NCBI GenBank assembly: GCA_041389565.1
Contig: JAWKRP010000019.1
Coordinates: 62,001 to 126,000, forward strand
Source: JACKEQ01 sp041389565
GTDB lineage: Bacteria; Myxococcota_A; UBA796; GCA-2862545
Length of the DNA stretch: 64,000 nucleotides
Reading direction: 5' to 3'
Notes under the pieces: generated by a model
What the model was told of the DNA's origin: nothing
Databases searched by the model: none
What the model saw: only the letters and a program-made list of their open reading frames with translations
Part shown: positions 8,707 through 16,392 of the stretch, in pieces
Layout of the letters: every line of letters begins with the position of its first letter
How positions within the stretch are numbered: the first letter of the stretch is position 1
Program-made: the position numbers and the translations under genes

Positions 8707-9390
8707 ATGATCTGGGCCCTGATCACGGCTGCGATGGCCACTCCCCCCGCTCCCGGCACCGCCGGGTCCGAGGTCCTGCCCGGCCGTGTCCCCGTCCGGA
8801 TCGACGTGTTCGGCGACGCCGACACCGACACCGACACCGACTCGGATACCGACACCGACACCGACAGCGACAGCGATGCCGACGCGGATACCGACTCCGA
8901 CACCGACGCTGACGCCGACACCGACTCCGACACGGATGCCGACGCCGACACCGATGCAGACGCCGACGCCGACGCCGATGCCGACACCGACTCGGATACC
9001 GACGCCGACACCGACTCCGACAGCGGGCTGTTCAGCGACAGTGGTGGTGGGAGCTCGCCGTTCGGAACCGGGGGCAGCGGCCTGTTCCCCTCCGGGCTCA
9101 TCGACACCAACGACACCGCCGGCGGCAGCGGCTTCGGCCTCTCGGGCCTCTCTGGCCTCATCGGGAGCGGCGACACCGGCGGCGACAGCGGGGGCGACTC
9201 CGATACCGACGCCGACACCGACTCCGACACGGATGCCGACGCCGACACCGACTCCGACGCCGACACCGACGCCGACGTGCCCGGAGAGACCGACGACACC
9301 ACCGACACCAAGGGCTGTGGGTGCAACAGCACCGCGCCGGCCGGGTTCCTCGTCGGCGTGCTGTCGCTGTTCGCGATCCGCCGCCGGTAG
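8707..9390 (+). CDS. Asp-rich repeat surface protein with MYXO-CTERM-like tail
   Basis: This product of 227 residues has a strong site GGAGG 6 bases before ATG 8707 and a short signal peptide (MIWALITAAMA). Its body is almost wholly low complexity: 35 consecutive Asp-Thr/Ser/Ala dipeptides, a Gly/Ser-rich middle (SGFGLSGLSG), then a second run of such dipeptides. The C-terminus has GCGC, a hydrophobic segment and a final RRR, the tripartite pattern of MYXO-CTERM sorting signals, so it is probably attached to the cell surface. The acidic repeats may bind Ca2+ or act as a charged stalk. No enzymatic domain is visible. Confidence 0.75.
   Translation: MIWALITAAMATPPAPGTAGSEVLPGRVPVRIDVFGDADTDTDTDSDTDTDTDSDSDADADTDSDTDADADTDSDTDADADTDADADADADADTDSDTDADTDSDSGLFSDSGGGSSPFGTGGSGLFPSGLIDTNDTAGGSGFGLSGLSGLIGSGDTGGDSGGDSDTDADTDSDTDADADTDSDADTDADVPGETDDTTDTKGCGCNSTAPAGFLVGVLSLFAIRRR
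8815..9024 (+). repeat. Coding tandem repeat of GAC-NNN codons (35 Asp-x pairs)
   Basis: Thirty-five uninterrupted hexanucleotide units, each a GAC or GAT followed by an Ala, Thr or Ser codon, encode the first acidic tract. Variation sits mostly at third positions and in the second codon. A similar tract occurs in the lipoprotein gene at 11334-11405. Confidence 0.85.
9196..9279 (+). repeat. Second Asp-x coding repeat in the same gene
   Basis: Fourteen further hexanucleotide units of the same kind lie just before the sorting tail. They share identical sub-blocks with the first tract, which points to internal duplication. Confidence 0.8.
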
Positions 9391-9449
9391 CCTGCGCCGG
9401 GCTTCGGTCCCCCCGTGCGGATAGGGTTCCTCCCCGCCCCGGAGGACCC

Positions 9450-10292
9450 GTGCACATCCGCGTCAGCTGCAGTCCCGACGCCGACGACCTGTTCATGATG
9501 CGCGCCCTGCTCGAGGGGCTCGTCGACACCGGTCCGTACACGTTCGAGATCGGCACGGCCCCCACCGATGCCCTGAACCGCATCGCGAGTGGCGACGACG
9601 CCCCCGAGGTCGTCGCGATCTCCATCGCGCACCTCCCCATGGTGAACGCGCGCTACCAGCTCCTGCCCCACGGGGGCTCGATGGGAGAGGGCTACGGGCC
9701 GGTCGTGATCGCGAACGAGCCCATGAGCACGGGCGATCTGCGCGGCAAGCGCGTGGCCGTGCCCGGCCTCACCACCTCCGCGTGGGCCACGCTGCAGCTC
9801 ATGCAGCCCGATCTCCTGCCCGTCGTCGTGCCCATCGTGCCGTACACCGGCATCTTCGACGCGCTGCGCGAGGGCCGGGTCGACGCCGGCCTGATCATCC
9901 ACGAAGGCCGGCTCACCTACGAGTCGCTCGGCTTCACCCGGGTGTGCGACCTCGGTGAGTGGTGGGCCGGCGAGACCGGTGGGCTCCCCCTCCCCCTCGG
10001 CGGCAACACCATCGCCCGTCGGCTCGGGCCCGAGCACGTGCGCAACGTCAGCGAGCTCCTGCGCGCCAGCATCCAGCACGCGCTCGACCACCGCGACGAC
10101 GCCATCGCGTGGCTGCTCGAGGGCGACACCGCGCTCCGTACGCCCGACGCCCTGTCGCGCTACCTCGACATGTACGCCAACGCGCGCACCCTCGACTACG
10201 GCGAGGCCGGCCGCGAGGCCATCCGCCAGTTCTTCGCGCGCACGAGCGCCGCCGGAATCCTGCAACCCGTCACCGTGGACTTCGCACCATGA
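9450..10292 (+). CDS. MqnD-like menaquinone-biosynthesis family protein
   Basis: GTG 9450 follows a strong GGAGGA. The 280-residue product has the N-terminal signature SPDADDLFMM, then VVAISIAH, and GGSMGEGYGPVVIA, which match the MqnA/MqnD periplasmic-binding-protein fold. True MqnD (1,4-dihydroxy-6-naphthoate synthase) cleaves cyclic dehypoxanthinyl futalosine. The SPDxDD form of the first motif is typical of a related subfamily often annotated as menaquinone biosynthesis family, so the exact reaction is not certain. It has no signal peptide and so is probably cytoplasmic. The next gene overlaps by 4 bases (ATGA), implying coupled expression. Confidence 0.7.
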   Translation: MHIRVSCSPDADDLFMMRALLEGLVDTGPYTFEIGTAPTDALNRIASGDDAPEVVAISIAHLPMVNARYQLLPHGGSMGEGYGPVVIANEPMSTGDLRGKRVAVPGLTTSAWATLQLMQPDLLPVVVPIVPYTGIFDALREGRVDAGLIIHEGRLTYESLGFTRVCDLGEWWAGETGGLPLPLGGNTIARRLGPEHVRNVSELLRASIQHALDHRDDAIAWLLEGDTALRTPDALSRYLDMYANARTLDYGEAGREAIRQFFARTSAAGILQPVTVDFAP

Positions 10293-11179
10293 GCTTCGAG
10301 ACCCCCCTCTCCCGCAAGCTGGGGCTCGCCTACCCCCTCGTCGCTGCGCCCATGTTCCTCATCTCGAACCGCGAGATGCTCGTCGCCTGCGCCGAAGCCG
10401 GCATCCTCGGCGCGATGCCGAGCCTCAACGCCCGCACGATCGAGCGGTTCCGCGAAGACCTCGCCTGGGTCCGGTCCCGCACCGACCGCCCCTTCGCGAT
10501 CAACGTCACCATCGGGCTCACCGACCCCGAGCGCCTCGAGCAGGATGTCGCCGCGTGCTTCGAGTTCGACGTGCCCGTCATGATCACGAGCTACGGCAAC
10601 CCCACGCGCATCGCCACCGAGGCCCACGCCCGCGGTGTCACCGTGTTCCACGACGTGATCAACCTCAAGCACGCCCAGAAGGCCCGCGCGGCCGGGGTCG
10701 ACGCGATCATCGCCGTCTCGCAGGGCGCCGGGGGGCATGCGGGCACCATCAACCCGTACGTGCTGATCCCGTACCTGAAGTCCCACCTCGACGTGCCGAT
10801 CATCGCCGCAGGCTGCATCTCCGGCGGAGCCCAGGTCGCCGCCGCGCTCTGCCTCGGCGCCGAGCTGGCGTACATGGGCACCCGGTTCATCGCGAGCGCC
10901 GAGTGCGGCGCGCAAGACGCGTACAAGCAGCTCGTGGTCGACGCCACGCACGACGACATCGTCTACACGAACCAGGTCAGCGGCATCCACGCCAACTTCC
11001 TGAAGTCCACCATCCCCGATGCCACTGCGCCAGAGCGGGGTCCGGAAGCCGCGAAGCGCTGGAAGGACATCTGGAGCGCCGGCCAGGGCGTGTCGCTCAT
11101 CCACGACGTGAAGCCCATCGGCGTCATCGTCGAAGACATCGTGCGCGAGTTCCACGACGCCACGGCGCACCTCCGCTAG
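10289..11179 (+). CDS. Nitronate monooxygenase (2-nitropropane dioxygenase family)
   Basis: The 296-residue TIM-barrel flavoprotein should use FMN to oxidise alkyl nitronates, or act as a related FMN oxidoreductase. Evidence is the N-terminal LAYPLVAAPMF, the FMN-phosphate loop SQGAGGHAG, the IIAAGCISGG segment and YMGTRFIAS, all in family order. ATG 10289 overlaps the stop of the MqnD-like gene. Physiological substrate is not evident. Similar folds occur in enoyl reductase FabK, but the GAGGHAG motif and length fit nitronate monooxygenase better. Confidence 0.85.
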   Translation: MSFETPLSRKLGLAYPLVAAPMFLISNREMLVACAEAGILGAMPSLNARTIERFREDLAWVRSRTDRPFAINVTIGLTDPERLEQDVAACFEFDVPVMITSYGNPTRIATEAHARGVTVFHDVINLKHAQKARAAGVDAIIAVSQGAGGHAGTINPYVLIPYLKSHLDVPIIAAGCISGGAQVAAALCLGAELAYMGTRFIASAECGAQDAYKQLVVDATHDDIVYTNQVSGIHANFLKSTIPDATAPERGPEAAKRWKDIWSAGQGVSLIHDVKPIGVIVEDIVREFHDATAHLR

Positions 11180-11237
11180 CTTTCGGGCCCGCTTTCAGCC
11201 TGCCATGGGCGCGGCGCCACCCGGATACTCCTCCTCG

Positions 11238-11681
11238 ATGCGCACCGTCCTCCCGCTGCTGCTGGTCGGATGCCTCGACATCCGGGCCCGTCCGTACGAC
11301 GAGTTCCTGCTCGATCTCGAGCGGCTCGAGGTCGACACCGACGCCGATACCGACACCGACACCGACACCGACACCGATGCGGACACCGACACCGACATCG
11401 ACACCGACCCGCCGTTCGAGCCATCGCTGTGCTCGATCGAGGGGGGCGGCCCGATCACCGTCACCATCGAGAACCTCTCGCCCTACCCGGCGGATCTGTA
11501 CTGGGCGCGCTCCGACTGCTCGACCCAGAACATCGTGCTGCTCGCCCCCGGCGCCTCCAGCCCGCTGAACACCACCGTGGGCCACGCCTTCTGGCTGCGG
11601 CACGCCTTCGACCTGTACTGGATCGACGAGGTCCGCATCGCCGAGGGCGACACCATCGTCGGGATCGGAGCGGCCCCATGA
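11238..11681 (+). CDS. Lipoprotein with Asp-Thr repeat and a VHL-beta-like domain
   Basis: From ATG 11238 the product has 147 residues. The lipobox LLLVGC places a lipidated Cys about ten residues in. Then comes an acidic stretch of twelve Asp-x pairs. The C-terminal about 70 residues (ITVTIENLSPYPADLYW, LLAPGASSPLNTTVGHAF, DLYWIDEV) follow the order seen in the beta domain of von Hippel-Lindau protein: an Asn-x-Ser turn, YW, L-x-PG, then T-x-VGH. The resemblance is by eye and needs a profile search. It overlaps the next lipoprotein gene by 4 bases, so the two are likely co-translated. Confidence 0.65.
   Translation: MRTVLPLLLVGCLDIRARPYDEFLLDLERLEVDTDADTDTDTDTDTDADTDTDIDTDPPFEPSLCSIEGGGPITVTIENLSPYPADLYWARSDCSTQNIVLLAPGASSPLNTTVGHAFWLRHAFDLYWIDEVRIAEGDTIVGIGAAP
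11334..11405 (+). repeat. Asp-Thr coding repeat in lipoprotein gene
   Basis: Twelve GAC-NNN hexanucleotide units encode Asp-Thr with a few Asp-Ala and one Asp-Ile. The tract is the same type as that at 8815-9024, suggesting common origin or convergent slippage. Confidence 0.8.
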
Positions 11682-13789
11682 CGCGCGCGCTCCTGTTCCT
11701 CGGGCTCTCCGGCTGCTGGTCGCTGAACACGCCCGCCATGAAGGGCGCCGTGGAGGCCGCACGCTCCGGAGACCCCGGCGCGGCCGAGGCCGCCTGGATG
11801 GCGAGCCTCGACGACGAGATCACCCTCGAGGAGTGGAACCATGCTCGCACGCGGGCGTGTCGGCTGCGGGTGGACCGGATCCGGCCGACCCTCGAAGGGC
11901 TGGAGAGCGTCACGTACGAGCAGGCCGCCGAGCTCCATCGCGAGCTCGCCGTGTGTGCGGAGGCCGGACCGCTCCGTGCGAAGCTCGTGGAGCTCGAGGC
12001 CCGCGAAGCCACGGCGGCCCTGGAGGGCGTGAAGCGCGAGCCCCGCGCGGTCGCCCGGCTCACGCAGGCGCTGCCGCACCTCGCGCACCTCGACGCCGAA
12101 GCCCCGGATCGAGGGTGGTTCGAGGCCGAGCGGGAAGCGCGACGCGACGCGATGCTCGCGGGCGCCGAGTCCGCGAAGGGCCCGGTGACGCGCGCGATGT
12201 TCACGCAGCTCGCCGCAGACGCCGGCCACGACGGCCCCTCCAGCGTGCAGGACGCCGCGGAGACCGTGCTGGCCGTGCAGATCGACACCGTCGCGTGGGC
12301 CGACGACCCCTCGTGTGCGTCCGTGCTCCCGAGCCGCACCGCCCCCACACGGCCTTCGGCGCCCACCACGCCCGTCGACGTCCAGGTGTCTGCGCGGAGC
12401 TGCTCCAGCACGGTGAGCGTGGGCGACGAGCTCGAGACCTGGACCGAGATCGCGTACCGCTCCGAGGTGCAGGACGTCGAGCGGTGCCAGACCGTCTCCA
12501 TCACCACGGTCACGCCCGTGACGAACGTGAACTGCTACACGTCGCTGAACGCGGGCGGCGAGGTGTGCACGGTGGTCGGCTCGTACACCGACCGCCAGAC
12601 GACCACCGAGCGGAACTGCTGGATGGAGCAGGAGACCGTGCAGGTGCCGTACGAGGTCGAGAAGTCGCGCACCGTGTACCGCGCCACGCGTCACGTCAGC
12701 GCGACCCTCGAGGTCCAGGTCGCCTCGCCCGACGGCCAGGACGTGTTCGTGGTCCCCTACTCCGCGAGCTTTCCGGGAGCGGCCTCCACGGGCTCGCCCG
12801 TGCCCCCCGACGCCGGGGCCACCCACGCCACGGTGCGCGACGCCCTCGCGCAGGCCGCGCTCGACCAGGCCCGCACTGCGGCCCGGAAGTGGCGCGTGGC
12901 TTCGGAAGCTGCCGCGGGCACGGACCGTTCGGACCCCGACCGCGCGCGCGAGCACCTCCTGGCGGCCATGGTCGGCGGGAGCGCGCCCACCGCCGAAGAC
13001 CTCGCGTTCATGGCCGAGCCGTTCGGGCTCGTCGGGTCGGAGCTGGCCGGGTGGGCCTCGCTGCCCCCGCTCCAGCTCCCGCCCCCCTATGTGCCGCCCG
13101 GCCATCCCCTGTCGTACCGCCGTCCCCGCGATCGCGGGCTGGTCCGCGACGGGTACGCGCCGTTCCTGCTGTCGGTCGGAGGGCTGTGGAACACCACGGA
13201 AGACCTCGTGGCGCAGCCCAAGCGAACCGCCGCGGTCGGAGAGGTGTCCGGCCGCTCCGCGTTCGGGCTCATGTCGGGCCCGGATGCGAACGGGCTCGGC
13301 CTGCACGTGCTGGCCGAAGGTACGTTCCAGCTCGGGGCCCGCACCTCCGAGGGGTACGACTTCCCCACCGACGACGCCGCGGAGTTCCCGCTCGCGATCG
13401 GCGCGGACGTGCGGGTGGCCGCGATGCTCGGCACGCGGTCGCGTCGGTTCGCCGTGTTCGGCGGGCTCATGCCGGTGTCGTCACGGCTGATCCTCGGCTC
13501 GCAGACCAGCCGTGGGCTGGCGTTCCCGTGGGTGGCGCACGCCGAGCTCCGCCTGGTCGAGCGCTACCCGATCCTCGCGACCGCCTGGGGCTACGGCCTG
13601 CGCACGGAGCGCAGCTCGACGCGCGGGGTGCGTGTGGATCTGCCCATCGGGCGCGGGGTGTGGTTCTCGCCGCGCGTCGAAGAGCGCGTGCTGCGCACGA
13701 ACGTGAAGGGCCTGCACCCCGAAGACCCCGTGGATGCGGGCTTCCGGAGCGTGCAGTCGCTCGGCGCCGCGCTGTCGTTCGAGCTCTGA
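11678..13789 (+). CDS. Large lipoprotein with cysteine-rich centre and possible barrel end
   Basis: The 703-residue product starts at ATG 11678 and has the lipobox LGLSGC. Residues about 15-200 are helical and Ala/Glu-rich. A central beta segment (about 240-340) has paired cysteines among Thr/Val-rich strands (CQTVSITTVTP, NVNCYTSL, CTVVGSY, RNCWMEQ), which could form disulfides outside the cell. The last about 200 residues alternate small and aromatic residues and end in LSFEL, a terminal Leu after a hydrophobic strand, compatible with an outer-membrane barrel. No family is recognised. It is probably surface exposed. Its stop abuts the stop of the opposite-strand lipoprotein gene with no bases between. 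Confidence 0.65.
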   Translation: MTRALLFLGLSGCWSLNTPAMKGAVEAARSGDPGAAEAAWMASLDDEITLEEWNHARTRACRLRVDRIRPTLEGLESVTYEQAAELHRELAVCAEAGPLRAKLVELEAREATAALEGVKREPRAVARLTQALPHLAHLDAEAPDRGWFEAEREARRDAMLAGAESAKGPVTRAMFTQLAADAGHDGPSSVQDAAETVLAVQIDTVAWADDPSCASVLPSRTAPTRPSAPTTPVDVQVSARSCSSTVSVGDELETWTEIAYRSEVQDVERCQTVSITTVTPVTNVNCYTSLNAGGEVCTVVGSYTDRQTTTERNCWMEQETVQVPYEVEKSRTVYRATRHVSATLEVQVASPDGQDVFVVPYSASFPGAASTGSPVPPDAGATHATVRDALAQAALDQARTAARKWRVASEAAAGTDRSDPDRAREHLLAAMVGGSAPTAEDLAFMAEPFGLVGSELAGWASLPPLQLPPPYVPPGHPLSYRRPRDRGLVRDGYAPFLLSVGGLWNTTEDLVAQPKRTAAVGEVSGRSAFGLMSGPDANGLGLHVLAEGTFQLGARTSEGYDFPTDDAAEFPLAIGADVRVAAMLGTRSRRFAVFGGLMPVSSRLILGSQTSRGLAFPWVAHAELRLVERYPILATAWGYGLRTERSSTRGVRVDLPIGRGVWFSPRVEERVLRTNVKGLHPEDPVDAGFRSVQSLGAALSFEL

Positions 13790-14566
13790 CTACAGGGTTC
13801 CGCCGGCGCAGAGCGTCTCGGTGTCGTCGTCCCAGTCCTTCATGCCGTTCAGCACCTGCCGCTGGACCCCGGAGTTCTCGGACGTGAACCCGGCGACGTC
13901 GAGCTCGCGCCACATCCCGTACAGGTGCACGATCTCGCCCGGCGCGCGCTCGTAGTACAGCTCCAGCTGGTAGTCCTGCGTCCACGTGTTGTTGTTCTCG
14001 AACGACGCGGGCTCCGTGAACCAGGTGCGCTGCACGAACGCCGGGCCCGACGGAGCGGCGATGTCACGCACGCCCCCACGGAGCTCGGAGCTGTAGTCGG
14101 AGAGCACGATCTGCGCGGAGAGCGAGATCTCCCAGTCGATCGTCGACACCTGCCCGGCCTCGTACGCCGCGCGGTCGGACAGGAACCGCCGCTCGTACGC
14201 TTCGTAGGTGCCTTCGCGCAGCTCGTCCTGGTTCGGCACGACCAGCAGCTCGCGGAGCTTCTCGGGGTCGCACGCGAACGTGTTGAGCATGAAGATCCCC
14301 GCCGCGTTCGCAGGATCGGCGTCGACGCTCGGCACGAGCTGGGCTTCTTCGAGCGTCAGCCGGCTCACGTTGCCGTCGATCACGTCTTCCAGCGCAGCGC
14401 CCGACGACGCGTCGAGGCTCGCGAAACCCTCGGCCAGCACGTCGTCCTCGGACTCCGCGTTCTGCCAGAAGAAGTGCAGCAGGCCGTCGAGATCGTCGGG
14501 CGCAGGCTCGACCTTGCGACACCCGACGAGGGTGGCGAACACCAGCAGCAAGGGACTAGAGACCAC
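13790..14566 (-). CDS. Putative lipoprotein of unknown function
   Basis: The best start is GTG 14566, preceded by GGAGGG, giving 258 residues with the lipobox ATLVGC. The rest is a soluble alpha/beta protein rich in acidic residues, with NNNTWTQDYQLELYY and a run of aromatics near the C-terminus. Only two or three cysteines follow the lipid-anchor Cys. No domain is recognised. It is transcribed divergently from the M20 peptidase gene across only 28 bases, and converges on the gene to its left. Confidence 0.65.
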   Translation of the reverse strand: MVSSPLLLVFATLVGCRKVEPAPDDLDGLLHFFWQNAESEDDVLAEGFASLDASSGAALEDVIDGNVSRLTLEEAQLVPSVDADPANAAGIFMLNTFACDPEKLRELLVVPNQDELREGTYEAYERRFLSDRAAYEAGQVSTIDWEISLSAQIVLSDYSSELRGGVRDIAAPSGPAFVQRTWFTEPASFENNNTWTQDYQLELYYERAPGEIVHLYGMWRELDVAGFTSENSGVQRQVLNGMKDWDDDTETLCAGGTL

Positions 14567-14594
14567 GACACCCTCCGATGATGGGATGTAGCCC

Positions 14595-16385
14595 GTGCTC
14601 GTACTCTTCGCGTCCCTCTCGTTCGCCCGCGACACCCCCGAACCCGTCGGAGCGTGGCGCGACACGGTCGACTGGGCGCGGGCCGAAGACGAGACGGTGC
14701 GCTGGCTCGCCGACTACCTCGCGGTCGACACCGTGGCGCCGCCCGGCAACGAGATGGACGGCGTGCGCTACCTGACCGCCATCCTGGATGCCGAGGGCAT
14801 CGGCCACACGGTGATCGACCACGGCGACAACCGCGGCTCGCTCATCGCGCGTCTCCCGGCGACCCGGCCCGTGGAGGGCGCTGCGCCGCTCTGCCTGCTG
14901 TCCCACATCGACGTCGTCCCGTCGGAGCGGGAGAACTGGACGGTCGAGCCGCTGTCGGGCGAGATCCGCGACGGCCAGGTCTACGGTCGGGGGGCGCTCG
15001 ACATGAAGGGCATGGGCATCGTCGAGCTCGGGGCGATGGTGCACCTGAAGCGGCTCGGAGTCCCACTCGAGCGCGACCTCGTGCTGCTGGCGGTCGCCGA
15101 CGAGGAGGTGCACGGGCTCGGGATGAAGGCGCTCGTGAACGACCACTGGTCCGAGATCGGCTGCAGCCACATGATCAACGAGGGCGGGCTGGGCATCCGC
15201 GACGCCCTGCTCGAGGGGCAGACGCTCCACGCCATCTCGGTGGCCGAGAAGGGCACGCTGTGGACGCGCATGATCGCGTCGGGCAACGCGGGTCACGGCT
15301 CCACGGTCACGGAGGAGGAGGCCCCCGCCCGTCTGCTCGAGGCGATGGCGCTGCTCGAGCGGAAGTACCGCCCGAAGTACCGGATCGACCCGGCGTTCTA
15401 CGAGCTGTTCGACCATGCGGGCCGCCAGCGCGGGGGCTTCACGGGCTCGGTGCTCCGCAGCCCCTTCCTGGTGCGGCTCCTCGTGAAGTCGAAGCTCAAG
15501 AGGATCCCGACGACCCGGGCCGCGATGAGCAACACCCTGCACCTCACGGGCATGGGCGGGGCGAGCTCGGTGAACGTGGTGCCCTCGGAGGTGTGGGCGC
15601 AGTACGACAGCCGCCTGATGCCGGGCACGTCGCCCGAGGAGCTGCTGGCGGAGCTCCAGCACCTCACGCGCAAGCTCGAGCACATCCGCTGGGAGGTCGT
15701 GGATCAGGAGCCCGCGAACGGCTCTCCGTGGGACGATCCCTTCTACGACGCCATCGAGCACTACGCGGCGGAGGGCCGGCCCGAAGCGGCGGCCGGGCCC
15801 ATCCTGTCGGTGGGCTTCACCGACAGCATCTTCGCGCGCCCGCTGGGCGTTCACGCCTACGGATACGTGCCGTTCGAGGTGTCGGCCGAGGAGGCGGAGA
15901 CGATGCACGGCCACGACGAGCGGGTGTCGATCGACAACCTGCGCGAAGGCACGCGGCGCATGCTGAGCATCCTGCTCGACTTCGCGGGCACCGATGCGGG
16001 CCCGACACCCGAGCTGACCGAAGCGCTCGCGGCCTGGAGCGCCGTGGAGCCGGCCTCCGACGCCAGCGGTCTCGGTGCCGAGCTGGCGGCGCGCCTGGCA
16101 GTGCCGGCGAAGGGCGACGCGAAGGCGGTGCTCGATCGCTACACTCGCGCCCGGCTGGACACGTGGCTGCGGTCCGCGCCCCTGCCCTCCCCCGAACAGC
16201 TCGGTGAAGGCGGGCTGAACGCGGTGCTCACGCTCGCGGGGATGGGCGATCCCGCGTTCACGAAGCGGGTGGTCGAGCCGCTGGGGTGCGAGGTCGAGCA
16301 CCCGGAGCTGCGCAGCCTCCAGGCCCAGGCAGGGCTCGATGTGTGCGGGAACACGGCCGAGCCGACGCCACACCCGCCCGAGTAG
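14595..16385 (+). CDS. M20-family metallopeptidase with C-terminal extension
   Basis: The 596-residue product starts at GTG 14595. Metal ligands and catalytic residues of the M20/ArgE/DapE family are in place: H104 and D106 (SHIDVVP), D136 (GRGALDMKG), E170/E171 (ADEEVHG) and a late His in MHGHDERVS (about 438). The peptidase core ends near residue 460. A further helical region of about 135 residues is not usual for M20 enzymes. A short hydrophobic start (MLVLFASLSFA) looks like a signal peptide, so it probably works in the periplasm as a carboxypeptidase or dipeptidase. Substrate cannot be told from sequence. Confidence 0.88.
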   Translation: MLVLFASLSFARDTPEPVGAWRDTVDWARAEDETVRWLADYLAVDTVAPPGNEMDGVRYLTAILDAEGIGHTVIDHGDNRGSLIARLPATRPVEGAAPLCLLSHIDVVPSERENWTVEPLSGEIRDGQVYGRGALDMKGMGIVELGAMVHLKRLGVPLERDLVLLAVADEEVHGLGMKALVNDHWSEIGCSHMINEGGLGIRDALLEGQTLHAISVAEKGTLWTRMIASGNAGHGSTVTEEEAPARLLEAMALLERKYRPKYRIDPAFYELFDHAGRQRGGFTGSVLRSPFLVRLLVKSKLKRIPTTRAAMSNTLHLTGMGGASSVNVVPSEVWAQYDSRLMPGTSPEELLAELQHLTRKLEHIRWEVVDQEPANGSPWDDPFYDAIEHYAAEGRPEAAAGPILSVGFTDSIFARPLGVHAYGYVPFEVSAEEAETMHGHDERVSIDNLREGTRRMLSILLDFAGTDAGPTPELTEALAAWSAVEPASDASGLGAELAARLAVPAKGDAKAVLDRYTRARLDTWLRSAPLPSPEQLGEGGLNAVLTLAGMGDPAFTKRVVEPLGCEVEHPELRSLQAQAGLDVCGNTAEPTPHPPE

Positions 16386-16392
16386 GTCGCGC

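Noticed and set aside
8815..9279. Direct repeats that might look like a CRISPR array
   Set aside because: The units are 6 bases, in frame, without unique spacers, and encode Asp-x dipeptides. They are protein-coding low complexity.
7101..10265. A minus-strand frame over 1000 codons long spanning the phosphatase and Asp-repeat genes
   Set aside because: It contains long Ser/Ala/Val runs that are the antisense of the Asp-dipeptide repeat, and it covers three plus-strand genes with good motifs and ribosome sites.
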